The notes under the pieces: model-generated
Database searches by the model: none
What the model was told of the DNA's origin: nothing
What the model saw: the letters and a program-made list of their open reading frames with translations, nothing else
Part shown: piece by piece, positions 19,874 to 28,905 of the stretch
Layout: every line of letters begins with the position of its first letter
Numbering within the stretch: position 1 is the stretch's first letter
Translations under genes and position numbers: made by a program
NCBI RefSeq assembly: GCF_008974145.1
Contig: NZ_BJKP01000006.1
Coordinates: forward strand, 62,001 to 126,000
From: Microcystis aeruginosa NIES-4325
GTDB lineage: Bacteria > Cyanobacteriota > Cyanobacteriia > Cyanobacteriales > Microcystaceae
Length of the DNA: 64,000 nt
Direction: 5' to 3'

Positions 19874-20812
19874 TTAAAAGACCTTTTTGATTGCCTCGGC
19901 CAGTTTTTGACTAATTAACTCGTTACCGTCTCGGCTAAGATGAATATTATCGATATAGAGGGAATCAGGATTAGGATGGGCTTGAAAAATGGGCAAAAAA
20001 TCTAGATAAAAAATCTGCTGGTTGCTGGTGAAATCCGCTAGTCTTTGACGGGCTTTTAATTCATAATCTCGCCCCTGTTTTTGAGTTTCGCGAATGAGGG
20101 GGGTAATAGCGATAATTAAACGGGCTTGATTAGCCAGAGCAATGGCTTGAATTTGGGCAAGAGCGGTTAAATTATTGCCGACTCGATCGCCTCCTTCTTG
20201 CACCGGTGGTAGGGGAGGATAGCGCTTAAAATATCGATCGTACAATTCGATTAAAGCTAAAGCCGGCTGGCGAGAGGGATAATTAATTTCTCGTCCCACC
20301 ACCGCCGAACTAGGAGCTAAAGCGAACAGATCATCGGTGTTCATTAATAACACGATCACCTGGGATTCAAAGGTGCCGAAACGTCGCAGATAGGCCGATT
20401 GATTGCGCGGTCCCCAAGAATTAGCCGAAGCATTGAGAACTTCCACCGAACCCCTCGGATTCTGTCCTAAATTTTTGGCGATTAAAGCAGAAATGGTCTC
20501 TTTTTGATCTGTCCACCAGGAACCATTAGCGATCGAATCACCGATTAACATTATTCTCGTCGTCTCCGGAGGCCGTTGGGGTGTAATCGGATCGCTCCGC
20601 ATCGAATACTGATTAACGGCGATAAAATTGGAAAACCGGCGCGTTTGTTGATTAGGAGCCAAAAGATAGCCAATTTCGGCATCAGCTTTGTAAATAAGCG
20701 GATTACCGAACCCGAAGACAATTCTTAAAATAGCCTCAAGGAGAAGGCCAAGAACGAAAAGAACGCCTAGAATGATTAAAGACAGCCGAATGATACCAAT
20801 TTCTAATAACAC
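19874..20812 (-). CDS. SGNH/GDSL-type hydrolase, membrane-anchored
   Basis: A 312-residue protein with one N-terminal transmembrane helix (about 5-32) and an exterior SGNH hydrolase domain: block I MLIGDSIANGSW (nucleophile Ser), block III-like LLMNTDDL, and block V DNIHLSRDGNE with the catalytic Asp-x-x-His. Likely an esterase or acetyl-transfer enzyme on cell-surface polysaccharide. Start is GTG at 20812. Confidence 0.82.
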   Translation of the reverse strand: MLLEIGIIRLSLIILGVLFVLGLLLEAILRIVFGFGNPLIYKADAEIGYLLAPNQQTRRFSNFIAVNQYSMRSDPITPQRPPETTRIMLIGDSIANGSWWTDQKETISALIAKNLGQNPRGSVEVLNASANSWGPRNQSAYLRRFGTFESQVIVLLMNTDDLFALAPSSAVVGREINYPSRQPALALIELYDRYFKRYPPLPPVQEGGDRVGNNLTALAQIQAIALANQARLIIAITPLIRETQKQGRDYELKARQRLADFTSNQQIFYLDFLPIFQAHPNPDSLYIDNIHLSRDGNELISQKLAEAIKKVF

Positions 20813-20897
20813 GGATAGATGAGAGTTAGCTAATTTATGATCCTAAAGAAGTGTCTCATACTTTCTACATCCATCTCATGAAAAGGAGTTAAAAGCA

Positions 20898-21032
20898 ATG
20901 TCAGACTTAAATCGTGGCATCATGAAATTTGAGGGAGCCGATAAACCGGCAGTAGTGGCGATATCGTCGATTATCGTTATCGGTAGTATTATTGCTCTGA
21001 TTCTTTGGGCAATGAAAGTCGCCTACACCTAG
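20898..21032 (+). CDS. Small single-span membrane protein (44 residues)
   Basis: A complete short gene with ATG at 20898, AGGAG nine bases upstream (20884-20888), and TAG at 21030-21032. The product reads MSDLNRGIMKFEGADKPAVV then one strong transmembrane helix (about 19-38) and a short tail ending KVAYT. The size and layout are those of the small subunits of cyanobacterial photosynthetic or NDH-1 complexes, but I cannot match it to one of them. It is too short to be found by ordinary ORF cut-offs. Confidence 0.8.
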   Translation: MSDLNRGIMKFEGADKPAVVAISSIIVIGSIIALILWAMKVAYT

Positions 21033-21197
21033 TTAACTAGAATAATTTCGCTCACTTTTGGCATCACTCGGTTTAAGTTTCTTGCCATCACGATCTCACC
21101 TCTTGTCCCCTTGAGCCTGTAGGATAGGGTCAAGGGAGAAATTGCTAGTTCCCTCTATTGCGCTTGCTAGTCACACTCGACTCGAAACAGATCATCG

Positions 21198-23189
21198 ATG
21201 AGCAGATCAACTTCTGTTTTAACAGAACTGTTGCAGTTACTCCCCCAATTGCGATCGCAGATGTACTTCAAAGCATCCCTGACCGCGTTATCCCACGCCA
21301 TGGAGGATCAGGTTTTAGCGGAAGACGATCAACCGTTAGTGATTGCCAGTTTTCAGCGTGAGCGCTTTTATCGTCAAGAAGCCCATCGCTATCGACGCAT
21401 TGCCCAAAAAAGCGGGCAAGTTTACGTTTTATCCGCCCCAGAAACCGATTTTAAACATAGTTCCGAAATTTACGAGACGATCGCTTTTCACCCGCAGGAC
21501 AGTTTAGCCCAAGAATGGCATCTAGTGGTTATCGGCCGCCATTATGCTAGTTGTTTGATCTGTCGGGAGCGAACCCATCTAGTAGCCGAAGGGGAAAATA
21601 GGGCAGCTATGGATAATAATCGCCGTTTTGAGGGGATTTGGACGAGCGATCGCCATCTGAGTCAACAGGCCGCCCAAATTCTTTTCAATCATATTCTCGA
21701 TTATCGTCCCGAACTAGCCGACAAAATTAGGCGCGCTCAAGAAGAATACCTGGTCTGTGAACTGACGGACAGGGATCATCAAGAGGAACCAGATCCCTTT
21801 GTCCAGCGATTGGTCACTTATTTGCAAGCGGGACAGTATAAACTGCTGAAAGCCAATCGCTCCTTGGCATCGAAAGAACACAAGGAAAGACTAATCAACT
21901 CGGTGACAGCAGCGATCCGTCGTTCCCTCGATCCGGAAGATATCCTCCAAGTGGCAGTGCAGAAATTGGGACAGGGATTGGGAGTCTGTCGCTGTGTGGT
22001 CTATCGTTGTAAGGAAGCCGATATTAACGCCACTATCGAACACGAATTTTTAAACCCTGGCATTACTTCCATCAAAGGACAAAAATGGCCCCTGAAAAAT
22101 AATCCTCTTTTTCAGGAAGTGCTGGAATTGAGAGAATCCCTAAAAATTGAAGACGCTATTCACGATCCCCGTCTTCCCGGGAATTCCATTCAAAATCTGG
22201 TGCGGGAATGTTCCATCTATTCTTGGTTATTAGTACCGATTTTTTACCAAAGTCGTCTCTTGGGAATGTTGGAACTGCATCACTGTGGACCCTATACCAC
22301 CACTTGGAAGAGCGAGGATGTCGCCCTTGTGGACGCGGTAGCCACTCAAATCGGAGTCGCTCTCATTCAAGCCGAAGCCTACGCTAATTTACAGGATTTA
22401 AATGAACAATTAGCCGCTCTCGATCGCACTCGTTCTAATTTAGTCGCCATTACCGGCCACGAATTACGCACCCCCCTGTCCACCATTCAAGTCTGTCTAG
22501 AAAGTTTGGCCTCGGAACCGGATATGCCGGCGGAAATGCGCCAAATTATGCTTGATACTGCCCTGAAAGATGCGGAACGAATGCGTAAATTAATCCAAGA
22601 TTTTTTAACTCTTTCCAGGTTAGAAAGTGGCCGGGTTAATTGGAATCCCGAAGCTTTATCCTTATCGGAATGTGTGGAATTAGCCATCAGTCACGTTCAC
22701 TCCCGCAATCTCGACAACGAAAACCCCAAAATTAGCAATCTTGTCCCCCCTAATCTGCCCTTTGTTTTAGCCGATGGCGAGTGGTTAGTGGAATTACTCT
22801 CCAAACTTCTCGATAATGCCTGTAAGTTTACCGGACGGGAGGGAAATGTCTCGATCGAAGTCGCTTTGGGAAAATCAAAAACTCTAGAAGTAACCATTTC
22901 TGACACCGGACGCGGGATCGAACCCAATCGTTTAAAACAGGTTTTTGATCGCTTTTACCAAGAGGAGGGGGCTCTGCGACGCAGTGCCGGGGGAACTGGG
23001 TTAGGACTGGCTATCTGTCGTCAGATCGTTAATGGTTGGGGTGGCGAAATTTGGGCAGAATCCCGGGGCAAAAATCACGGCAGTCAGTTTCATTTTACTA
23101 TTCCAATATTTAAAGATAAAACTAACGACAATCCCCAAAATACTGCTCCGAAAAAATCCTCCCGTCGTCCGGCCAGTAAACGTAAATAG
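21198..23189 (+). CDS. DICT-domain sensor histidine kinase
   Basis: A 663-residue predicted cytoplasmic kinase. Residues about 5-150 match the DICT sensory domain (found in cyanobacterial and other bacterial signalling proteins next to GGDEF, EAL or kinase domains); a GAF domain follows at about 230-390 (LDPEDILQVAVQKLGQGLGVC); HisKA with phospho-acceptor in ITGHELRTPLSTIQ near 420; HATPase with DNACKFT, DTGRGI and GTGLGLAI to about 640; a basic tail. It lacks a receiver; the partner regulator is elsewhere. Stimulus unknown, with light or redox as reasonable guesses only. Confidence 0.88.
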   Translation: MSRSTSVLTELLQLLPQLRSQMYFKASLTALSHAMEDQVLAEDDQPLVIASFQRERFYRQEAHRYRRIAQKSGQVYVLSAPETDFKHSSEIYETIAFHPQDSLAQEWHLVVIGRHYASCLICRERTHLVAEGENRAAMDNNRRFEGIWTSDRHLSQQAAQILFNHILDYRPELADKIRRAQEEYLVCELTDRDHQEEPDPFVQRLVTYLQAGQYKLLKANRSLASKEHKERLINSVTAAIRRSLDPEDILQVAVQKLGQGLGVCRCVVYRCKEADINATIEHEFLNPGITSIKGQKWPLKNNPLFQEVLELRESLKIEDAIHDPRLPGNSIQNLVRECSIYSWLLVPIFYQSRLLGMLELHHCGPYTTTWKSEDVALVDAVATQIGVALIQAEAYANLQDLNEQLAALDRTRSNLVAITGHELRTPLSTIQVCLESLASEPDMPAEMRQIMLDTALKDAERMRKLIQDFLTLSRLESGRVNWNPEALSLSECVELAISHVHSRNLDNENPKISNLVPPNLPFVLADGEWLVELLSKLLDNACKFTGREGNVSIEVALGKSKTLEVTISDTGRGIEPNRLKQVFDRFYQEEGALRRSAGGTGLGLAICRQIVNGWGGEIWAESRGKNHGSQFHFTIPIFKDKTNDNPQNTAPKKSSRRPASKRK

Positions 23190-23300
23190 CGGCTGGTTGC
23201 CCGTTTAGTTTTGGCTCTTTACTCGTGACTTCCTATTCCTTTTCTTCATCAAAAACTAAACAAAAAAGCATTAAAAAAGAAGCATCCAATCCCCAGGATA

Positions 23301-23306
23301 TATAAT
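23301..23306 (+). promoter_or_regulatory. Candidate -10 box for argG
   Basis: Perfect TATAAT 46 bases before the argG ATG. No clear -35 element, so an activator-dependent promoter is possible. Confidence 0.35.
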
Positions 23307-23351
23307 AAACTTAAAAGAGTAATCAATTAGTCGTTTTTAGGTGAAAAAATT

Positions 23352-24557
23352 ATGGGACGCGCCAAGAGAGTGGTTTTAGCTTATTCCGGAGGAGTCGATA
23401 CTTCCGTTTGTATTCCCTATCTCAAACAGGAATGGGGAGTAGAAGAAGTGATTACCCTAGCCGCCGATTTAGGACAGGGAGACGAATTAGGACCAATTCA
23501 AGAAAAAGCCCTGCGCTGCGGAGCGATCGAATCCTTAGTAGTCAATGCTCAAGAAGAATTCGTCAAAGAATACGCTTTTCCCTCAATTCAAGCTAATGCT
23601 CTCTACGAAAATCGTTATCCCCTTTCTACCGCCCTGGCTCGTCCTTTAATCGCTAAATTATTAGTAGAGGCCGCCGAGAAATACGGGGCCGATGCCGTCG
23701 CCCACGGTTGCACTGGCAAAGGTAATGATCAAGTGCGTTTTGATGTGGGCATTATGGCCCTTAATCCTAGTTTAAAAGTTCTCGCTCCCGCCCGGGAATG
23801 GGGCATGAGCCGGGAAGAAACCATCGCCTACGGGGAAAAATTCGGGATCGAGTCTCCTGTGAAAAAATCCTCGCCTTTTAGTATCGATCGTAACCTGTTG
23901 GGCCGCAGTATTGAAGCAGGTCCCCTGGAAGATCCGATGACGGAACCCCCGGAAGAAATCTATCTCATGACCAAAGCGATCGCCGATACTCCTAACGAGC
24001 CGGAATACGTCGATATTGGTTTTAATCAGGGAATTCCTGTCAGTTTAAACGGAGAAAATCTCGCTCCCGTCACGCTAATTAGTCAATTAAATGACCTAGT
24101 GGGTAAACACGGTGTTGGTCGGTTAGATATGATCGAAAACCGGGTAGTGGGAATTAAATCGCGAGAAATTTACGAGGCCCCAGCTTTATTAGTTTTAATT
24201 GATGCTCACCGGGACTTAGAAAGTTTGACTTTAACTGGAGATGTTACCCAATATAAACGGGGAATTGAAGAGACCTACGGACAGTTAATTTATAAAGGAT
24301 TGTGGTACAGTCCCTTAAAGGAAGCGATCGATGCTTTTATCATCAAAACCCAAGAACAGGTAACGGGATCGGTTCGAGTCAAACTGTTTAAAGGTAACGC
24401 TAAAGTGGTCGGTCGTCAGTCAGCCAATTCTATCTATTCTCCCGATTTAGCTACCTACGGGGCCGAGGATCAATTTGATCATAAAGCTGCCGAAGGTTTC
24501 ATCTATGTTTGGGGATTACCCAGCAAAGTTTGGGCCGAAAAAACTAGAGGGAAGTAA
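23352..24557 (+). CDS. argG: Argininosuccinate synthase
   Basis: Ligates citrulline and aspartate in arginine synthesis. The 401-residue product shows the PP-loop [11 protein letters not shown] near the N-terminus, [23 protein letters not shown] and the [15 protein letters not shown] segment, with the expected full length. Single gene with its own promoter. Confidence 0.97.
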   Translation: MGRAKRVVLAYSGGVDTSVCIPYLKQEWGVEEVITLAADLGQGDELGPIQEKALRCGAIESLVVNAQEEFVKEYAFPSIQANALYENRYPLSTALARPLIAKLLVEAAEKYGADAVAHGCTGKGNDQVRFDVGIMALNPSLKVLAPAREWGMSREETIAYGEKFGIESPVKKSSPFSIDRNLLGRSIEAGPLEDPMTEPPEEIYLMTKAIADTPNEPEYVDIGFNQGIPVSLNGENLAPVTLISQLNDLVGKHGVGRLDMIENRVVGIKSREIYEAPALLVLIDAHRDLESLTLTGDVTQYKRGIEETYGQLIYKGLWYSPLKEAIDAFIIKTQEQVTGSVRVKLFKGNAKVVGRQSANSIYSPDLATYGAEDQFDHKAAEGFIYVWGLPSKVWAEKTRGK

Positions 24558-24602
24558 TCAACAATCCTCCCCTAAGTAAGTGGGTGTTAATTCAGATCCT
24601 CT

Positions 24603-24638
24603 CAAGGTAGGGTTAATTCATGAATTAACCCTACCTTG
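24603..24638. repeat. 36-bp perfect palindrome
   Basis: The two half-sites are exact reverse complements (left half CAAGGTAGGGTTAATTCA). The core GGGTTRATTCATGAATYAACCC is shared with the palindrome at 27149-27180. It lies just upstream of the truncated DUF2887 gene and may mark a mobile palindromic element. Confidence 0.85.
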
Positions 24639-24703
24639 GGGGAAGTGGGGAAGCTGACAGGTGTAGGTACAAACAGACGCAGTTAAAAAACAATTGGCGC
24701 GGG

Positions 24704-25303
24704 GTGGTGATCTATCCGAATCGAAGGGTGGAAAGGGAGAATATAGAGCGATATAGAGAGCTATTACAAGAAACAAGAGTACAAAGGATTTATCTCGAGG
24801 AATTAGCTGATATTCCACCAGATTCGCTCGGATTAGCGACGCTAGAGTTAGTAAGCTTACCCGAAGCGCAAGTGATCAACCAAGTTCGGGAGTTAATCGT
24901 GCGGGTGAGGGAAACGGGGGTAGAAAATCGCCCACAGGAACTTTTAGAATTAATAGAGACGATTTTGATTTACAAGTTGCCGCGGATTAATCGAAAGGAG
25001 ATAGAAGCTATGTTTAGTTTAAGCGAGTTAAGACAGACGCGTGTGTTTCAGGAGGCCCTAGAGGAAGGTCGCCAAGAAGGTCGCCAAGAAGGTCGCCAAG
25101 AAGGTCGTCAAGAAGGTCGCCAAGAAGGTCGCCAAGAAGGGGAAATCATCGGAAAATTAGCTTCTGTTCCCTTATTATTGCGAGCGGGGGTTAATCCCCA
25201 AGAAATCGCCGCTTCTCTGGGATTATCTCTCGAACAGGTCTTAGAAGTGGCTCGGTCACGCGAAGCGTGCGCGAAGCGTTCGCTGGAAGATAGCGATCGC
25301 TAG
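24704..25303 (+). pseudogene. N-terminally truncated DUF2887/Rpn-family protein
   Basis: Readable as 199 residues from a GTG at 24704. VVIYPNRRVE and the following helices correspond to the middle of DUF2887 (PD-(D/E)XK, recombination-promoting nuclease-like) proteins. In intact relatives about 90 residues with the nuclease active site precede this point; here the same frame upstream runs into the palindrome at 24603-24638 and a stop. A run of six EGRQ units (12-bp DNA repeat 25064-25135) and a C-terminal helical segment typical of the family follow. The gene is therefore likely inactive as a nuclease. Confidence 0.7.
25064..25135 (+). repeat. 12-bp coding repeat GAAGGTCGCCAA, 6 copies
   Basis: Six copies (one with a silent C to T change) encode EGRQ repeats, a charged helical stretch often seen in DUF2887 proteins. 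The 12-bp unit keeps the frame whatever the copy number. Confidence 0.9.
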
Positions 25304-25385
25304 GGTATTTTCAGAAGTTCGATTGCCGATTTCCCCTTTCAGGACGAGTATGAACCCCGAAAGGGACGACTTTCGGCAGTAGAGA

Positions 25386-25391
25386 TATAAT
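25386..25391 (+). promoter_or_regulatory. Candidate -10 box for the TPR gene
   Basis: Perfect TATAAT 30 bases before the ATG at 25421. No recognisable -35. Confidence 0.35.
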
Positions 25392-25420
25392 ATCCTTATC
25401 TTCCTTTCCCCCTTTCTCCG

Positions 25421-27088
25421 ATGCTATCCTTACTAAAAAAGCTCTGGAATTGGCTAAAATCGCTCTTTATTGCCAGTCCGAAGGCAATTAACCCCAAAGA
25501 AGTCAAAAATACTCCTCCAGAACCCAGCGATGGAGAATATGAAGGGATATTGATGGGGTTATTCGAGCAGGTGGCGGCGGGAACCACTACCGACGGGTTA
25601 CGGGAATGGCTATACAGTCGCCATTGTGACGATAAAAAGCTGGCGCGGTGGTTAGGGGTCAAAAGCGAGGAATGGCTACAGTATCCAGAAGATTATCAAA
25701 CTTTAGGGCGGGATCTGGCGGCTTTAGGCAAGGTGATGACGGGAAATCTGGGGGAAGTATCCCAACGGATTAGCCTCCAGTTACGCGACGCGGTGAGGGA
25801 TGTTTCCAGTGTGGAGGAGGAAAATCTAGACTCAAAGGAGACGGATTTAACGGAAGTCCAAAAATTCTATCAACTTTTGAATCAAGGGAAAACTTCGACA
25901 ACTCAGGGACTATCCACCGCTAATAATACCCCGATTGTTCAGGATGCCGAATTCTGGTTTGAGCAAGGAACCCAGAAATACATGAATGGGGATTTTATCG
26001 GCGCGATCGCCTCCTGCGACAAAGCTTTAGAAATTAAACCCGATCAGCATGAAGCTTGGTACAATCGAGGGATTGCGTTAGGTAATTTAGGCAGATTTGA
26101 AGAAGCGATCGCATCTTACGATCGAGCTTTAGAATTTAAACCCGATGACCATGAAGCTTGGAGCAAACGAGGGAATGCGTTAGGTAATTTAGGCAGATTG
26201 GCAGAAGCGCTCGCATCTTACGATCAAGCTTTAGCCATTAAACCCGATTTCCATCTAGCTTGGTATAACCGAGGGGTTGCGTTAGGTAATTTAGGCAGAT
26301 GGGCAGAAGCGCTCGCATCTTACGATCAAGCTTTAGAAATTCAACCCGATTACCATGAAGCTTGGGGCAATCGAGGGAATGCGTTAGGTAATTTAGGCAG
26401 ATGGGCAGAAGCGATCGCATCCTACGATCAAGCTTTAGCCATTAAACCCGATTTCCATGAAGCTTGGAACAACCGAGGGAATGCGTTAGCTAATTCAGGC
26501 AGATGGGCAGAAGAGATCGCATCTTACGACAAAGCTTTAGAAATTCAACCCGATTTCCATCTAGCTTGGTACAACCGAGGGTTTGCGTTAGCTAATCTAG
26601 GCAGATTTGCAGAAGCGATCGCATCCTTTGATCGAGCTTTAGAAATTCAACCCGATTTACATCCAGCTTGGTATAACCGAGGGTTTGCGTTAGCTAATCT
26701 AGGCAGATTAGCAGAAGCGATCGCATCCTTGGATCAAGCTTTAGCCATTAAACCCGATAACCATCTAGCTTGGTACAACCGAGGGATTGCGTTAGCTAAT
26801 TTAGGCAGATGGGCAGAAGCGATCGCATCCTTTGATCGAGCTTTAGAATTTAAACCCGATTTCCATGAAGCTTGGTACGAGCGAGGGAATGCGTTAAGGA
26901 ATTTAGGCAGATTATAAGAAGCGATCGCATCCTTTGATCGAGCGGTAGCCATTAAATCCGATGACCATCAAGCTTAGTCTGACCGAGGGTGGGCGATTTG
27001 TTCTCTGGGTAAAATAGGGCTAGATCAGCTAACAGAATATAGCGATCCTTACTATTGGGCAGCCTATACCCTGACTGGACAGGACTAA
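25421..27088 (+). pseudogene. TPR-repeat protein gene with two in-frame stops
   Basis: The first open part (25421-26917) encodes 498 residues: a 175-residue N-terminal region and nine complete 34-residue TPR units beginning near residue 176 (pattern WYNRGIALGNLGR..EAIASYDRALEIKPD). TAA at 26915 interrupts unit ten; reading on in the same frame the TPR consensus continues, meets TAG at 26975, then SDRGWAICSLGKIGLDQ and ends with TGQD at a natural stop (27086). The original protein was thus about 555 codons. A truncated product may still be made. The DNA of the repeats is nearly identical, allowing copy-number change by recombination. Confidence 0.85.
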
Positions 27089-27148
27089 TACCATTTTTCT
27101 TTATTCTTGGCAGGTATCTTACCCCCCCTTGCCCCTAGGGTTGATTCA

Positions 27149-27180
27149 TAGTAGGGTTGATTCATGAATCAACCCTACTA
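27149..27180. repeat. 32-bp perfect palindrome, relative of 24603-24638
   Basis: Left half TAGTAGGGTTGATTCA and its exact reverse complement. A partial direct copy of the left arm (AGGGTTGATTCA) sits just before it at 27137-27148. Located between the TPR gene and fabI. Confidence 0.85.
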
Positions 27181-27229
27181 CCCTTAATAAGGGGGGTGCT
27201 GATGATTTTTAACACCTACCTACTTAAAA

Positions 27230-28006
27230 CTACATTCCCATAATTTCGTAACCGGAATCTACATAAATAATCTGACCGGTAATACCACTAGAAAGATCAC
27301 TGGCTAAAAAAGCGGCCGTATTTCCCACTTCAATTTGTGTCACCGTGCGATGTAAAGGAGCGATTTCTTCCACATGATGGATCATATCAAGAATTCCCCC
27401 CACGGCCGAAGATGCTAAGGTGCGAATTGGACCGGCGGAAATACCATTAACTCGGATCTTTTGACCACCTAATTCGGCGGCTAAATAGCGAACACTCATT
27501 TCTAAACCGGCCTTTGCCACCCCCATTAAATTATAGTTAGGAATTACCTTGACACCACCGAGATAGGTAAGAGTGATAATACTTCCCCCTTCCGTCATCA
27601 AAGGTTTAGCCGATCGAGCTAGACGGGTTAGGGAAAAAGTGCTAATATCTAGGGATTTAGTGAAAGCTTCCCGAGGGATGGCGGTAAAATCGCCCGTTAA
27701 ACCCTCTTTATCGGCAAAAGCGAGACAGTGAATCAAAATATCCAGTTTGCCCCATTTTTCCGCCACTGTAGCGAAAGTATCTTCTACCTGTTGGTCATTT
27801 TGGACATCGCAGGGGACATAAAAAGCGGGATTAAGTTCATCGGCCAATTCTCGCACTTTTTTCTCAAAACGGCCCTTTTCGTCGGGGAGATAGGTGACAC
27901 CGATATTTGCACCAGCTTGATGGAGTTGTTGGGCAATTCCCCAAGCGATCGAGCGATTATTGGCAATTCCCGTCACTAGGGCGTTTTTTCCCGTTAAATC
28001 TAACAT
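27230..28006 (-). CDS. fabI: Enoyl-ACP reductase (NADH) FabI
   Basis: Last reductive step of fatty acid elongation. The 258-residue product begins MLDLTGKNALVTGIANNRSIAWG, the FabI-specific nucleotide-binding pattern, and keeps NYNLMGVAKAGLE (catalytic Tyr-x6-Lys) and GPIRTLAS. A start at 28120 would add an unrelated N-terminus, so the Met at 28006 is used. Divergent from ntcA. Confidence 0.95.
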   Translation of the reverse strand: MLDLTGKNALVTGIANNRSIAWGIAQQLHQAGANIGVTYLPDEKGRFEKKVRELADELNPAFYVPCDVQNDQQVEDTFATVAEKWGKLDILIHCLAFADKEGLTGDFTAIPREAFTKSLDISTFSLTRLARSAKPLMTEGGSIITLTYLGGVKVIPNYNLMGVAKAGLEMSVRYLAAELGGQKIRVNGISAGPIRTLASSAVGGILDMIHHVEEIAPLHRTVTQIEVGNTAAFLASDLSSGITGQIIYVDSGYEIMGM

Positions 28007-28220
28007 AGTTCTCGTTTCTCTTACAAAAATCTCCCCAATAGCCGACCCCAGCGAGATTCGGTATAATAGGGATACAGATAAAGGGGCAGCAATGATCACC
28101 CCTCCCCCATTGTCTGGCAAAAAGCGCCCAAAACTTTTCCCAGTTTAGGGAGCGGTTATGTTTAATAGAGGTGACACTCGTTAGATAATAAAAACAATTT
28201 TCCCCTTTTTTGGATGTGAG

Positions 28221-28898
28221 ATGGACTTATCATTAATACAAGATAAACCCCTAGCAGATGTGTTCCGTCGAATCGGCAGCGGCAATTTCCCCCCGGTGGT
28301 GGAGTTGTTCGAGCGTGGCAAAACGATCTTTTTCCCTGGAGATCCCGCCGAAAGAGTCTATTTTTTGCTGAAAGGAGCCGTTAAGTTGTCGCGAGTCTAT
28401 GAAGCGGGAGAAGAAATTACCGTGGCTCTACTGCGGGAAAATAGCGTCTTTGGTGTGCTATCCTTACTTACCGGTCAGCGATCGGATCGTTTTTATCATG
28501 CCGTGGCTTTTACTCCGGTAGAATTACTCTCGGCCCCGATCGATCAGGTAGAAAGATCCCTCCGCAATAATCCCGATTTATCAATGTTGATGTTGCAGGG
28601 GTTGTCCTCGCGGATTCTGCAAACGGAAATGATGATCGAAACCTTGGCTCACCGGGATATGGGTTCACGTTTGGTCAGTTTTTTATTGATTCTCTGTCGT
28701 GATTTTGGGGTTCCCACCACCGATGGCATCCGGGTGGATCTAAAATTGTCTCACCAAGCGATCGCAGAGGCGATCGGTTCTACCCGCGTCACTGTCACCC
28801 GTTTATTGGGAGAGCTGCGGGATCAGGAAATGGTCTCAATTTACAAGAAGAAAATTACCGTCCATAATCCCGTCGCTCTCAGTCAACAATTCACTTAA
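28221..28898 (+). CDS. ntcA: Global nitrogen regulator NtcA
   Basis: Crp-family activator that controls nitrogen assimilation genes in cyanobacteria in response to 2-oxoglutarate and PipX. The 225-residue product starts [20 protein letters not shown], has a cyclic-nucleotide-type effector domain and a helix-turn-helix [21 protein letters not shown] near residues 175-196. I found no perfect GTA-N8-TAC autoregulatory site in the 214-bp spacer shared with fabI, though a TATAAT lies at 28070. The DUF3084 gene starts 7 bp after its stop. Confidence 0.97.
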   Translation: MDLSLIQDKPLADVFRRIGSGNFPPVVELFERGKTIFFPGDPAERVYFLLKGAVKLSRVYEAGEEITVALLRENSVFGVLSLLTGQRSDRFYHAVAFTPVELLSAPIDQVERSLRNNPDLSMLMLQGLSSRILQTEMMIETLAHRDMGSRLVSFLLILCRDFGVPTTDGIRVDLKLSHQAIAEAIGSTRVTVTRLLGELRDQEMVSIYKKKITVHNPVALSQQFT

Positions 28899-28905
28899 AT
28901 TCTGG

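Noticed and set aside
24604-24637. Palindrome as an argG terminator
   Set aside because: It has the same core as the palindrome at 27149, and no T-run follows; better seen as a dispersed repeat, though termination is not excluded.
25064-25135. Repeat in the DUF2887 gene as a separate mobile element
   Set aside because: It is a 12-bp in-frame coding repeat common in this protein family and has no element ends.
28070-28075. TATAAT as the ntcA promoter with NtcA autoregulation
   Set aside because: No GTA-N8-TAC site at the expected distance and the spacing to the ATG is about 150 bp; left unassigned.
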